A model generated the notes under the pieces. The model saw only the letters and a program-made list of their open reading frames with translations, ran no database searches and was not told the DNA's origin. From Cyathus striatus (lineage: Eukaryota > Basidiomycota > Agaricomycetes > Agaricales > Nidulariaceae): a DNA stretch of 64,000 bases. Every line of letters begins with the position of its first letter. The stretch's first letter is position 1. Location: assembly GCA_025738555.1 (NCBI GenBank), contig JAOVFP010000005.1, forward strand, positions 5,766,001 through 5,830,000, read 5' to 3'. Shown piece after piece: positions 21,075 to 32,156 of this stretch. The translations under genes and the position numbers were made by a program.

Positions 21075-24000
21075 ATGCCGCCATCAGGAAGCTCTTCATC
21101 CACTCTTACCAAAGAGGAAGCACTCAAACTGCGTCGCGAGCGACGTGCTGAATTGGCCACCATACGACGCGCCGATGTCGAGTTCCTGAAAAACGAGGTT
21201 CTTATCTGATTTTTATTTTGCAAAAGTTTAATAGGCCCATTCCGTCAATTATTAGGGTAATGAAAGTTTCAAGAAAGGTCAATATGAAGACGCAGTGACA
21301 AAATACGAGGAGGCTGTCATTCTAGGAGGGGAAAAACCGAATTTGTTGTCGAATTTGGCTGCTGCTCAGTTGAAGTTAGCACGGTATGGCTTTATTTTTA
21401 TTCTCATCGTGTTAACGTTACTTACGTACATTTTGTTCTTTTGGATAGCTACCATGATGCTATAGGCTCAGCCACTACGGCCCTCTTACACGATCCCAAG
21501 AATATTAAAGCCAGATATAGACGTGCTACTGCACGCAAAGAGCTGAAGCAGATTCCCGGAGCTACTGCTGGTCCTGTCCTTTCTTTTCACCTTATGATCT
21601 TGACTAATTAGTCTTTTCTTAGACTTGAGAATTATTCATTCAGAAGATCCTTCTTTAGTTGATGTGAAACAAGAACTCGAAGTTCTCAAACAGTGTTTGC
21701 GGGATGTTGGACTTGATAGTGATGAAGAATTTGGATCGGACGCAGAATTCCCAGCTTTGGATCACCTCCCTTACGATGATGTTTCTGACTCCGATACCAG
21801 TGACTGTCTGCATTTTGGAAATGGGAAACCTTGCCGGTTTTACAATAGAGGCGAGTGCAAGAAGGGAGATAAATGCCGATTCTCGCATGCGCCTGATGAT
21901 ATGAGTATCCGTGATGAGTTGTAAGTAGCATTCAGCATTTGTTATTTTGTCTTTCTTATCTTTGATTGACTGTTACTTCCTACACTATACAGAGGACGAA
22001 ATGTCTGTGTATACTCTCTAATCTGTTCATGCATGTATGGCCCAGATAAATGCGTCTATAGTCACTCCCGTGATTTCCTTCCTCATGGATGGTGGAACCA
22101 TGACGACGAGATAGATAAATGTCAACATATTGTTCTCGGTTGCGCACAGTGTTCAAATGCACCACATTCACTCAAAGAGATTGCTCAGCAACTGCGCGTA
22201 CCTAGACTTGCAGCGGGTTTTCAACGTACGACTTACAAGGACCTTGGAATCAGAAGTTTGGACATAGACAGGGAAGCCAGGGCAAAGATTAGGGCAAAAG
22301 TGCGAGCAAAAGCAAAGCCGATGGGAAATGAAGCGGTTGCTACCAGTACGGCGAGCTCATCAGCCACAAGATTCAGTACAACGGGGACCTCTCCATTTGC
22401 TGTGGTTTTGTCGCTCGAGCATGAAGACTACTATAACGATATCCTATTCCATCTGCTCTCTTCCCTCCGAGCAAAAATCCAGGTCAAACAGTCTTTTAAA
22501 AAGGAAACTGCCCTCACATACCTCTCCCAACCTGGGCTAACGGGAGTGTACGTCATGGATGCTGGTATCGTCCGCAAGTCTAACTCCGCGGTTCTCAAGA
22601 GACTCATGGAGTACGTCAAGGATGAGGGCGGACGAGTCTGTTTTGGCGGAATGTTTCCTGGTCGTATTAATCGTGATGAGTTCGCGGAGTTCTTCAAGGG
22701 CTGGGGTGTCCAATGGAATTATGGCTCTTATCATCGTACGACGTTCGCGCTCAATGCCTCCCACCCTCTTGTTTCCTCAAACTCGCTTCTTCTCAAATCC
22801 TACAGCATGAAGGCATTGCATGTCAGTAACATATCATCTGACGTTATGTTGTACAGAACTACTGAGGAGTCACGATTGGAGAGTTTTGTTTTTGCTCCAA
22901 TGAAGATTGATAAACCGGGTGAATCCCCCGCTGTTGCCGCAAGAGTGGGCAAGGGATGGTTGAGCTTTTTGGGAGATGTAAATGGGGAGAAGGGAAGTAC
23001 GGGAGTAGTTATGGCAATGCTTGGCGTTCTGGACGAGATCAAGGCGCCGGTGGTTGTTCCACAGGAAAAGAAACCAGCGGCGGTAGAGAGGAAGGATAAG
23101 AAGGAAGAGACGCCACCGGATGGAAAGACGAAAGGAAGTGGAGCCGTCAAGGGAAAGGGTAAAAACACTGAAAAGCCACCAGTTCGACGATTGAAAGAAG
23201 ATCTAGTCAAACAAGATACTGCGCCGGGTCACTTCATTCTCATTATTGCAATTAGTGCTGGAAACAGTTTTCAAGACACTCATAAAGCTCAGCTCGACGC
23301 TCTGCAAAATAAGGTTCGAGTCGAAGTTGCCGTTGGCCGACATTATGCCCTTCAGTATCTCTCTGATCCCAATTTGAGAGGAATATATGTCGCCGATAAC
23401 TCCTTGATTAATTTTACTAATTCGGACATCCTTGAAAAAGTTGTGTCATTTGCGAAGGCTGGCGGGACTGTTGTTGCCAGTGGCCTGTTTCCAACAATGA
23501 CACCTGTAGAACGTATACCGGAATTCTTCGGTGCCTTTGATTTGAAGTGGACTGCAGGGAAACGAAGGAAAGCAGAATGGTATTTAGACAGTCGCGCTCC
23601 ACTGGGCAAATGGAATCCAAGCCTTCCAGAAACGTATCCCGTTAAAGCACTCGCCGTCACAAATCTCAATCCAAGGGTCGCTGTGTACTTCCCTCCCCCA
23701 GAGTACTCCGATTTTGAAAGCCCAGTTGTGCGCGCAAAAGTTGGAAAGGGGTATCTTGGATATGTAGGTTATGAGTCACCTGCAGAGCCAATGGGCACGG
23801 CTATCATCCTTGCGATGTTTAATAAACTAGATTATACACCTGGACCGCCGCAACGCATAAGGAAGAAATTTGTGTTGATACTCTCCTTTGATCGTATAGA
23901 ACATACGAGAGAGGCATATTCAGGTCTTCTTTCCGCCCTTGCAAATAAAGTGGAGGTCGTACACTGCGAGCTTTCAAATGAGCGCATCATTGACCTCTTG

Positions 24001-24498
24001 GGCTCTGAAGACCTTTTGGGTGTTATCGTCATGGCCACAGACATTACCGACCCACCGCAAGCTTATCTTTTGCAAAAACTTGTCGAATTCACGAAAAACG
24101 GAGGTACAATTATATTTGCAGGATTTTTTGCCTGTGATATATCCACTTTAGAATTCATGCCTTTCTTCGAGGATAACTGGGAGCTGCCTTGGGACATGGG
24201 TTCGTATACAAGCGTAGAGGCGAAGCTGAACAAGAATAGTGACTTTGCGAAGAGTTGTTCACGTCCAGGTCAGCCATGCCAGTTACCTGCGCATTTAGAA
24301 TTCAAGGCAATGCATTTAACGGGAGTGAAGGAGAGTATGATTGTTTACAAAGATAAGCATGCACGGAAGAATGACGAAGCTCAGGCTCCTATAGCAGTAT
24401 CTCAGGTTGGGAAGGGAAGATTATGCTGGTTGGGCGCGACCAGTGCCATTGATGACGAGCAGCAGAAAGTAGTATTAGCTATGCTCGGAATAGCATGA
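21075..24498 (+). CDS. TPR-CCCH zinc finger protein with threefold C-terminal repeat, copy 3
   Basis: The intact paralogue, 1,058 aa as spliced. Exons: 21075-21197, 21256-21383, 21449-21570, 21623-21920 and 21993-24498. Parts: basic helix (residues ~15-40); TPR-like region (~42-125: KKGQYEDAVTKYEEAV, SNLAAAQLKL, NIKARYRRATARKEL); acidic stretch; CCCH1 (~197-215, C-x7-C-x5-C-x3-H); CCCH2 (~226-246, C-x7-C-x6-C-x3-H); basic linker; then three homologous units at ~358-571, ~636-837 and ~849-1058. Each unit has a hydrophobic strand (AVVLSL / ILIIAI / VLILSF), a G-x-Y/I-V strand near the middle, a GGT/GGR loop followed by FxGxF or SGLF, an aromatic FGxxW-like segment, and ends VGKGxLxxxG...AMLG. 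The pattern suggests an alpha/beta (perhaps glutamine-amidotransferase-like) fold, but I do not recognise the family. CCCH pairs usually bind RNA; cellular role unknown. Confidence 0.82.
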
Positions 24499-25153
24499 TG
24501 TTTCATGCATGTAAATAAGTAAATAAGTAATCGTTGATCATATATCATAAAGTTCCCAGACAAAACTGGTGGCCGCCCTCAATCCGCTTCGATAAGTGTT
24601 TGTGCTTCCTCACAATGACCCGAGGTGAGCACTGAGAAGCGTCTCTTCGGTCCTGGTAACTCAAATTTTAACGTGGTTAGTGTGCGCCCTAGTCGAAGAC
24701 AAAAAGCTGCAAACGGTAGATAGTAATTACTACTGTGACAGTTTGACTTGGTTCACTCCAAGAAAATAACAACTAATGTGGTGCATATTGAGAGGGCTCT
24801 CAATTCACTCAAAAAAGAGGTAAAAACACTCAGAATGACGATGAGGCTGTTTAATACAAATTTATCTACTGTAACTTGTCCTATTCGTTTCTGCTATCTG
24901 GAATAGCCGTTAGCGCCACTACGCCAAAATTTTAGAGAAAAAACCAATTTGGCCAGGCCTGTGCAAAGTTTTGGATAAAACCCGCTTTGGGGGCACCGCA
25001 AGGCGTCCCTGGGTCAAATTCCGGATAAAAACCAGGATTTTCAACCCGGATAAAAATGTGATGCCTTCCGACCAGGCATTTAGGTGAGTTTTCAGGGGTC
25101 CTAGCTAGACCGGAGGCCGATCTGCCTATCCTGGGAACGAGATCATGCTTTTT

Positions 25154-25630
25154 GTCACGTGAGGACGCGTGGGCTATCTCGTTGATAGGCAGACCGGTCA
25201 AACTCGTTAAGGTTTTGGTGTAGCGTTCCTTACCCTTTGCCTTCCCCAAATGCTCCTCCCTCCCTCATGTACAATATACCCTATTATTCTTCAACATACA
25301 TACAGTATTAGTTCCTGTATATATTTCAGAGAAAATATTAGGTGTAATAGTGGAAAAAGGAGCAGTGCATGAGCTCTGAATTGAAACCAGTACAATACTG
25401 CTATATTAGGCTGTTACATTATTACCCTGCATATTTTACAACATTTTCATGATATTTCAACATTTTAACCTCACATAGATCTTTCTTATGAGTCCTTAGA
25501 TGTTTTTGATGTCCCAGTCAGGTCCCACAGTGGGGGACAGAGGTGGGACAGCGTAAGGAACGATATACTAAAACGTCAACGAGTTTGACCGGATGTCTAT
25601 CGACGAGATACCCCACGCCAGTCATGTGAC
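25154..25630. repeat. Imperfect inverted repeat (foldback), arms ~75 bp
   Basis: Left arm 25154-25229 and right arm 25557-25630 are reverse complements with roughly 80% identity by eye. Shared blocks include CCGGTCAAACTCGTT and TATCTCGT-GATAG. A weaker match continues outward (CCTAG...CCGGA-GCCGA near 25100-25120 and 25650-25670). The ~330-bp centre has no ORF. No target duplication found. A decayed MITE or foldback element is the simplest reading. Confidence 0.6.
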
Positions 25631-25905
25631 GCCAGCGTGAAGACGTTCGGCTTCCGGACTAGGTCCTCGCGTGGACTGTCCATGCGACACTGCTCGTATC
25701 TCGTGACTGCATTGATTGCTGACGTCGGACCTCTGCAAGGCCGAGGTCCTACAGTGTACACAGAATTGACGACCTGAAAATCACTGATCTGCGTAGATGT
25801 CAAGACAAGAATAGGATACTCACCGTGGTCTCGTATAACGGTAGATGCGTCGATGCACACACTCGCAGGTAACCGATTCCATTTTGAACTCGCGACACAA
25901 ATGTT

Positions 25906-26281
25906 AACAGGAAGCTCAGTAGGAACAATTGGAATTAAAGAAATTATCGATGCGCCCTATTAGGACTCAAGTTCTCAAGTGGTTGGTCATGGTCAAACGC
26001 AGAGCAGCGATAGGCAGCGATGTCAAGACAATTTACTGAGTACTATTAGGAGACCATTGGATTCATCTGCACACATAATATGGCAGCGATTTAGTTGGTG
26101 ACATCTCCATTCACGATGTCCGCATTCGAGGACATCGCCCCCTTTCCATGCGACAGCGATAAACTGTTTACTCAGGCAGTTATGCTACCTCCCAAAAGAG
26201 CTGAAAACGAAAGCATCAGTTCACCATTCACAAGTAGCCATAACACAAAAACAGGAAGCTCAGTAGGAACAATTGGAATTA
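25906..26281 (+). repeat. Exact 32-bp direct repeat, 344 bp apart
   Basis: The same 32 bases, beginning AACAGGAAGCTCAGTAGGAA, occur at 25906-25937 and 26250-26281. Sequence after each copy is loosely similar (GGACTCA..., GGTTGGTCAT or GATTGGTCAT, then TATCAAGACAAG or TGTCAAGACAA), so the duplicated unit may originally have been ~110 bp. Confidence 0.6.
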
Positions 26282-27948
26282 GATGTTATCGTCTACGCCT
26301 TCTCAGGACTCAGATAACATCGGATTGGTCATCTTTAAATGCAGGATATCAAGACAAGAAAAGGACTCACCAAGCATTATTAAGAGAACATTAAATGCGC
26401 CTATACATCTGCTTAGACTAGGTGGCGAACGTTTTGTGTTTATTCCCCTTCGCGAGACCCGCTTTCGAAGTCACCGCCTCTCACCCATTCTACCAAGACT
26501 GATTTCGCAGACAGTCCTGTACCTGCCAACCACACGAATCGCGATGGCATAATCCCGCAACAGATATGAATGCACATATCATTGCGATTTCGGTTAGCAG
26601 ACAACTTCGAATGTTGAGCGATTTACATGTTAAGGGCGTTGAGAGAATGGGGTATAGCTGAACAGGAGAAGAAACAGCAAACTGTGCCATTCATGCTGAC
26701 AACCATGGGAATGGGAATAGAAGTTCGTATATTCTCACCATGACAAGTCGAAACGGAACCTCCACGATCATCATCCACGAACGCGCGCCCAACAAGCTCC
26801 TGTGCCTGCTTCAATATTGTTACCTTGCTCAACCGCTACCCGAATCATTGCAGCTGTCTGTGAGGTATCTCCCTGCGTAGCTTTGCAATGACTACGCTGT
26901 TCTAAATTTTCTTCTGGCGGGTTTCGGCGGGCTCGCGAAATGCTGTGGCTTCAAGTTGTGCCGCTACTCAATTCTCAATTTAAGTCGTTCTTCCCCTGTA
27001 ACGCGCCTGCAGGACACTGGATCTTTTCAGAAGATGTCTCCATTTTGTGCTGACAGCTCTATCACGTTACTGGAATAAGGTGCCAAACGAACTTTAGGGC
27101 GAGAAATCGAAAATCACTGTCATAGGTTATACTCTAACATATAACATGTTCTGCTGTTTTAACTTAGCCTTCATTACCCGCGTCTTATCCTCAGTAACTC
27201 GCTGCAATACCTGACTTTCTGGGAAGGATGGGCAAAAGAAACCAACGAGTGATATCTTTGAGGAATACGGCTTGTTTCGCGTATTGCAGCCTCAGTCCGC
27301 AATGAATTTAATCCGGACGTAATGGCCCCGCTTTCGCCAGGGAAATACCGAGCCCGTACCTTTCCCCTGACCATTCTCCACATCGCGGCGTGACTCCACT
27401 TATTATTCCTGGCAGTATTACTTACGTGGGAAGGACTGCGACTTGACTGGGACGCAAAATTACCAATAACCGTTGAAGAACCCCTGAAATATTCGGACCT
27501 TCATCCAAAGTGGATCCGCCAAGTTCATGCCGTTCCTTCAATTTATTTTGTAATTCTGCATTTCTAGACATGCTCATGGAGCGGCTAGGGACGTGTTGGC
27601 TCGTACATATCAAAGGCACAAGCTATTTACGGGAAAAAATGATGGCTCTCGATGGCCTAGACACTCTCCTCTACGGTCTCATTATCTCGCCGACGTCAAT
27701 CCTAATGTTGGCTAGTGTTTGTAAATGATAGTTTCTAAGAGAAAGTGCAACTGTGTAAGTGTTTTCATTGTACTAATTATGCAGAGTATATGGCCCTAAC
27801 ATTTATTCTAATGTTCAACCGCTAAGCGTTCAGTTACTGTTCGTACCTATCGAGGAACAGCTGCGCGCCGAAAACTCATTATGTCGGGACATGAGTTCTC
27901 CGTTGTCCCAATCTGTAATTTGCTTCGGCTTTGCAGAGGAAACGAGCG

Positions 27949-27957
27949 TATATAAAT
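27949..27957 (+). promoter_or_regulatory. TATA box of the gene at 28072
   Basis: TATATAAAT lies 115 bp upstream of the ATG, with CT-rich sequence between (CTTCCTTCTTCCAACCTC) as is common near fungal transcription starts. Confidence 0.55.
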
Positions 27958-28071
27958 GAGGATTTTGAGTCAAGGAAAGGCAGCAACTTGCTACCGTACT
28001 CAAGTACTTCCCATCTAAGCCTTCCTTCTTCCAACCTCTACATCCTGTTATCGTAACAACCAGTGTTCGCA

Positions 28072-30673
28072 ATGGCCAACGAAACCGCCCCCGCCACCCT
28101 CAACGGAAATGCCGCCCCCACTGCTGATGCCGCCGCACTCTCTACCAAGAGCAGCATCAACTCCCCTACTAACGCTAAGGAGCTCACCAAGCAAGACAAC
28201 AGGATCAGGCGGCCAGAGCAGAAGGAAATCGAACGCATTGCTGAGATTTCCTTGAAGGTTCGCCAGGGTGTTAGGGCTTCTCTTCCCGCTCCCCCCGAGC
28301 AATTCTTCACTATTATGGCCCCCGGAAAGGTCCTCAACCTCGACGTTAGTACCACCTATTATTACATGGTTTTTGCCCAAGCTAACATTGTTGTTTTAGG
28401 ACTACATTGCTAAGGAAAAGACCTTGCTCACTCCCCGCTTCATTCAGTTGGCTGAAGCTATTCTTTGCGACGACATGCCTGCGCTCTCTGCTGTCCAGCT
28501 TGGTCCCACTGGTAGGTCGGTTTCTCGCAGCTATGGCGCTACTTTGAGCAAATTGTGCCCTGCGGGTGAGTAGATTACACACTTGGATATCTTTCCGTGC
28601 TGAACACAGCACGCTTTAGGATCTACTACTGGCATCGACGATAACCCCAAGGAAAAGCTCAGCGAGCAGGCTATACGCTACAGGAAAGCCATGGAGTGGC
28701 TTACCAGCTGCGAGAACCACTACGGCCGCATGGTCAGCCGCATTGATCTTTATCGCGAGAAACAAAACGCGTATACGAAGGCATTTGAAGACAAGACCAG
28801 GGCGTTCAGATCGGCGCTGGAATGGGCGAAAGATGATCCTAGGAATGTCACTGACGAGCAGAAGCGCGCCGCTTACGATACTTGGGTCTCTGAGAACCAG
28901 AAGTCGTGGAGGAACATGTGCCAGGCGGCCTATATGGACTGGGTCACCAACGGAAAGAAGGAAGAGACCGAATACTGGTTCTCCATTGTCGACAACGACT
29001 CTGCCATGTCCCGCGTTGAAGCAAGCAAGGTGCGATTTCTCCCGAGATAGTTGAGCGTATTATTTACAGCCGTCTCGGTTTATAGGAAGCCATGCGCAAC
29101 AGCGTTATCAGCGATGAGGACGGTGCAGTAGAGTACCAGAAGGTCAAGCTTACGCCATCCAACTGGTATGTCCTTTTCATTGCATTTTATATTTCCCTGA
29201 TTTATTGGACTCGCAGGGCGTCCCTCGCGAAGGAGAAGGCATATGCATCCTCCACCGCTGATGCACTGAAGTGGAATATCGCTCGTCTCTCCAAGATCAA
29301 CGCTGTGATCAGGGGTATGCTTGCGGGCCGTGAAGGCTCAACAGTTGGACTTGTCACAAAGGACACCGGTGATGACCTGAAGAAAGTCCAGGATGCGGCT
29401 TTGAGTTATGTGCGAGCTTTGAAAGAGCAGCTTAAGCCTGGGTAAGGATCTCCTTTGGTATACATTCTCTGATATTCTCTGAATCAAAATCAATACAGAT
29501 CTGCTGCAGTCTCGAAAGAAGTTGTCAGCAACAAACGCGACCTTCTCCGAAAGCTCTTGAGGTCTCGGAACAATCTGACGAGGCAACTGCCAATGTCGAA
29601 AAGCTCTACTATGCTAAACAGACTGACCTTGAATTCCAGTACAAGACCAACGCCAACCTCATTGCCGAATATCAGAACCAGCTCGACGGTATCAATGGGA
29701 GCAACAGCATCGACGCCCTCCAGGGTCTCATTTGCAAGGAGCTCAATATTTCCCCCGCCGCTCCTGTCACTCCTGTGAAAACTTCTGCCGATTTTTGGAC
29801 TCAGGTCAAGGTCCGTATCGACAGGTCCGAGACTGGCGACCGTACAGAGGTCACAAGCAGTTCATCAGACCATCAGGATACCTCCTACAGCACCTTCGGT
29901 CTGTGGAGTGTCGGTGGTAACTACAGCAAGGACAGCGCCACTTCCGGCGTCATCAAGGAACTTTCGTCTACCAGCCTCGAAATTACATTCGACTGTATGC
30001 GCGTTGATATTCATCGCAGCTGGTTGAGGGGAGAGCTCTTTTACGATCACGACTTGAAGCCTGCTCCTGGTCCCGCTAACTAGTTCGTTCGCTTCGTCTA
30101 TATTACTGACTGACTGCTAATGGCATGTCACAATCTAGCATCAGCCCTGGACCGGTTACTCTCGCGACTCTTCTTGACGCGGAGAACTACGAGCTTCCTG
30201 TGACTGAGAATGGAGAGAAGATGACCCGCGAACAGTTCTTGGAGAGGTACCACCTCTTCCCCATGTACCCCACTGGTATGTCTTCTTCACTTTTTGCATG
30301 ATTGCACGACTAATGCATCATGTCAGCCTTTTTGCTTGCTGCCAACATTACTCTCAAGCTTGATAGCCAGAGCGATACGATCAAGAACTACTTCGATAAG
30401 AACAGCTCTAGCTACTCTCGTCACAACGAGTCCATCAACTATGGACCCTTCTGCATCAGATCTTCGAACGAGGAGAAGTCAAGTGGATCTACCAAGTCTG
30501 AGGTTGCGGATTCTCAGTGCATTGCCACTGGCTCTGGATTAGAGTGAGTGGATGCAGCGTTTCTTGGCTAGCCTGTACTAACACACTTCCTCAGGATCAG
30601 GATTAAGTCGCCCCAGGTCATCGGGACCGTCTCCCAGATGCTCCCCACCCTTCCTCGCCCTAACCAGCAGTAA
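28072..30673 (+). CDS. Large uncharacterised soluble protein, one frameshift
   Basis: Not recognised. Nine exons: 28072-28344, 28400-28565, 28620-29029, 29086-29165, 29217-29441, 29499-30082, 30139-30275, 30327-30543 and 30595-30673. The product would be 723 aa, with no signal peptide or membrane segment. The middle (exons 3-6) is charged, with long helical stretches (RKAMEWLTSCENHYGRMVSR; AKQTDLEFQYKTNANLIAEY). The C-terminal part is beta/loop-like, with TSLEITFDCMRVDIHRSWL and YISPGPVTLATLLDAENYEL. Within exon 6 the frame changes near 29550 (CCGAAAGCTC): LLRK is followed in another frame by ALEVSEQSDEATANVEKLYY. Adding one A gives a length divisible by three, so a one-base indel is likely. 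Strong TATA box and good codon use suggest an expressed gene. The coiled-coil core plus beta C-terminus could suit a scaffold, but no function is claimed. Confidence 0.68.
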
Positions 30674-32156
30674 ATGTTTGAACTTCATTAATGTTTGAAT
30701 TTGAAATTACTCGTATTCTCTTGCTATTCAGGGTTACAAGTTTGATTCACAGTTTTACGACAATTTCTTATTTCTCATAATTCACTTATAAAAATTAGTT
30801 GTATGGCTTTATGATTTTGTTAATAATGGTGCCACGAATACATGATGCTTTTCTGACGCTCATAATTATGATTCAACAGTGTTAAATCTTTTCAGTCACT
30901 TTCGAAAATGCACGACCAGGTACTTAGCTCGAATGTGAACGCAGGACGCTGAGTTGCTTCGAATCGTGCAGCCATGGACCTATTCACAGGGTGGTCCATA
31001 GCATGTTGACATTAATAGCTCGTACTTCAAGACAAAATGGCAGTTGCATCTTTTTAGGGTGTGTTTTGGCTTTCAACCGAACAGCATGGTTGAATAGCCC
31101 GTTTTTTCAACTGTGGAATTGTCATTAGGGCAACAAAAATAGGAGTGGTGGAGAACATACCCGGCAGCAGAATATCTTGCCGCATTACCGGTAGCTGATC
31201 AGATGATCAGGAAAGGAAGTACAATCCAAGAGCCAGAACAAGTAGGGCGTAGTTTAATCCTGTTACCACACGCCACCAGCAGCTCTGTCGTGACAGAGCT
31301 TTGAGGCTGTGAATAAAATATCACTACATGGTCATAGGGCTCGGCAGAATGAAGAACTTACTTACTTGTGGAGTACGACTTGCATAGTTGGAACGCCACC
31401 ACAGTTTTACAAATAAGACAATAGCATTATTCTTGGCACTAGGAAATTATGTGAGTATGCTGCCATGATGCTTAGCATACAGAGATCATTGTCCGCGTAG
31501 ACGTATAGTGGACCGTGATCTACAGTGGGGAGAATATGCAGGTTTTAACGATCTTATAATCTGGACTACTTGTCGTTAAAGTTCTGGATGTTCTAAGTCG
31601 AACTAGTCACGAGAAAAAGGGCGTTAATTTCCATAACTCGAGTAAAAATTATTAGTTGAATGGACAGACATATAGGGTCTTGCACTGGTGACTGAAGAGC
31701 CCAAGAAGAGCCTTCAATCGGGTAGGATTTTGGCGTTGGTTGTGTTTGGCGCTCGAGTTGTCGAGGACGCTAATCACGGCGACAGACGCGTCTCCCAAAC
31801 GTCCGTCTTCACGTCAACCCTCGACTAAGACTTGTATATTGTATTGTCTCATTTACAGCTTCGAGACAATAGGGGAGTTCAATCTTGGCCGTTTTGTCGC
31901 GTCGCTACAGCAACTTGACAGCAACATTACAATCTTGCCTAGCGCGCGTTACAAAATAGCTGTAGCTGTATCGTGTATAGAATGAACTCCCCTAATGGTT
32001 CGATGACGGCCCTATTTACAGTGGACCAACAATTATGATTCGCTCACTTACACCTGCATAAACCAGCCTACTAGAGAAGAACAATCATCATCACTTTCCC
32101 TTCGGCCCTCCCCCTTCCATTTCCCGTTATTAACAAGCACGAAGGATCAACAAAGG
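30674..32156. other. Intergenic with a small MITE candidate
   Basis: 1.5 kb. Holds a 20-bp hairpin (31281-31300, AGCTCTGTC-GT-GACAGAGCT) and a 123-bp element with terminal inverted repeats (31871-31993). No gene seen; an 81-codon frame at 31740-31985 overlaps the MITE candidate and is not supported. Confidence 0.5.
31871..31993. mobile_element. 123-bp MITE candidate
   Basis: Terminal inverted repeats AGGGGAGTTCAATCT (left) and AGATGAACTCCCCT-like at the right: the reverse complement reads AGGGGAGTTCATTCT, one mismatch in 15. Each end is flanked by AAT (31868-31870, 31994-31996), a possible 3-bp target duplication. No coding capacity. Confidence 0.5.

Larger units (their letters stand above)
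24499..27948. other. Repeat-rich gene-poor region
   Basis: 3.4 kb without a gene I can support. It contains three GGATAAAA motifs near 24972-25055, a foldback repeat (25154-25630), a direct repeat (25906-25937 and 26250-26281), and scattered short frames on both strands at 25597-27619 that do not join into a family I know. Probably old transposon debris. Confidence 0.45.

Noticed and set aside
24932..25249. 105-codon minus-strand frame
   Set aside because: Runs through the left foldback arm and GGATAAAA repeats; no protein-like features.
26095..27619. Several 65-100 codon frames on both strands
   Set aside because: They do not chain by splice sites or match a family I know; treated as debris.
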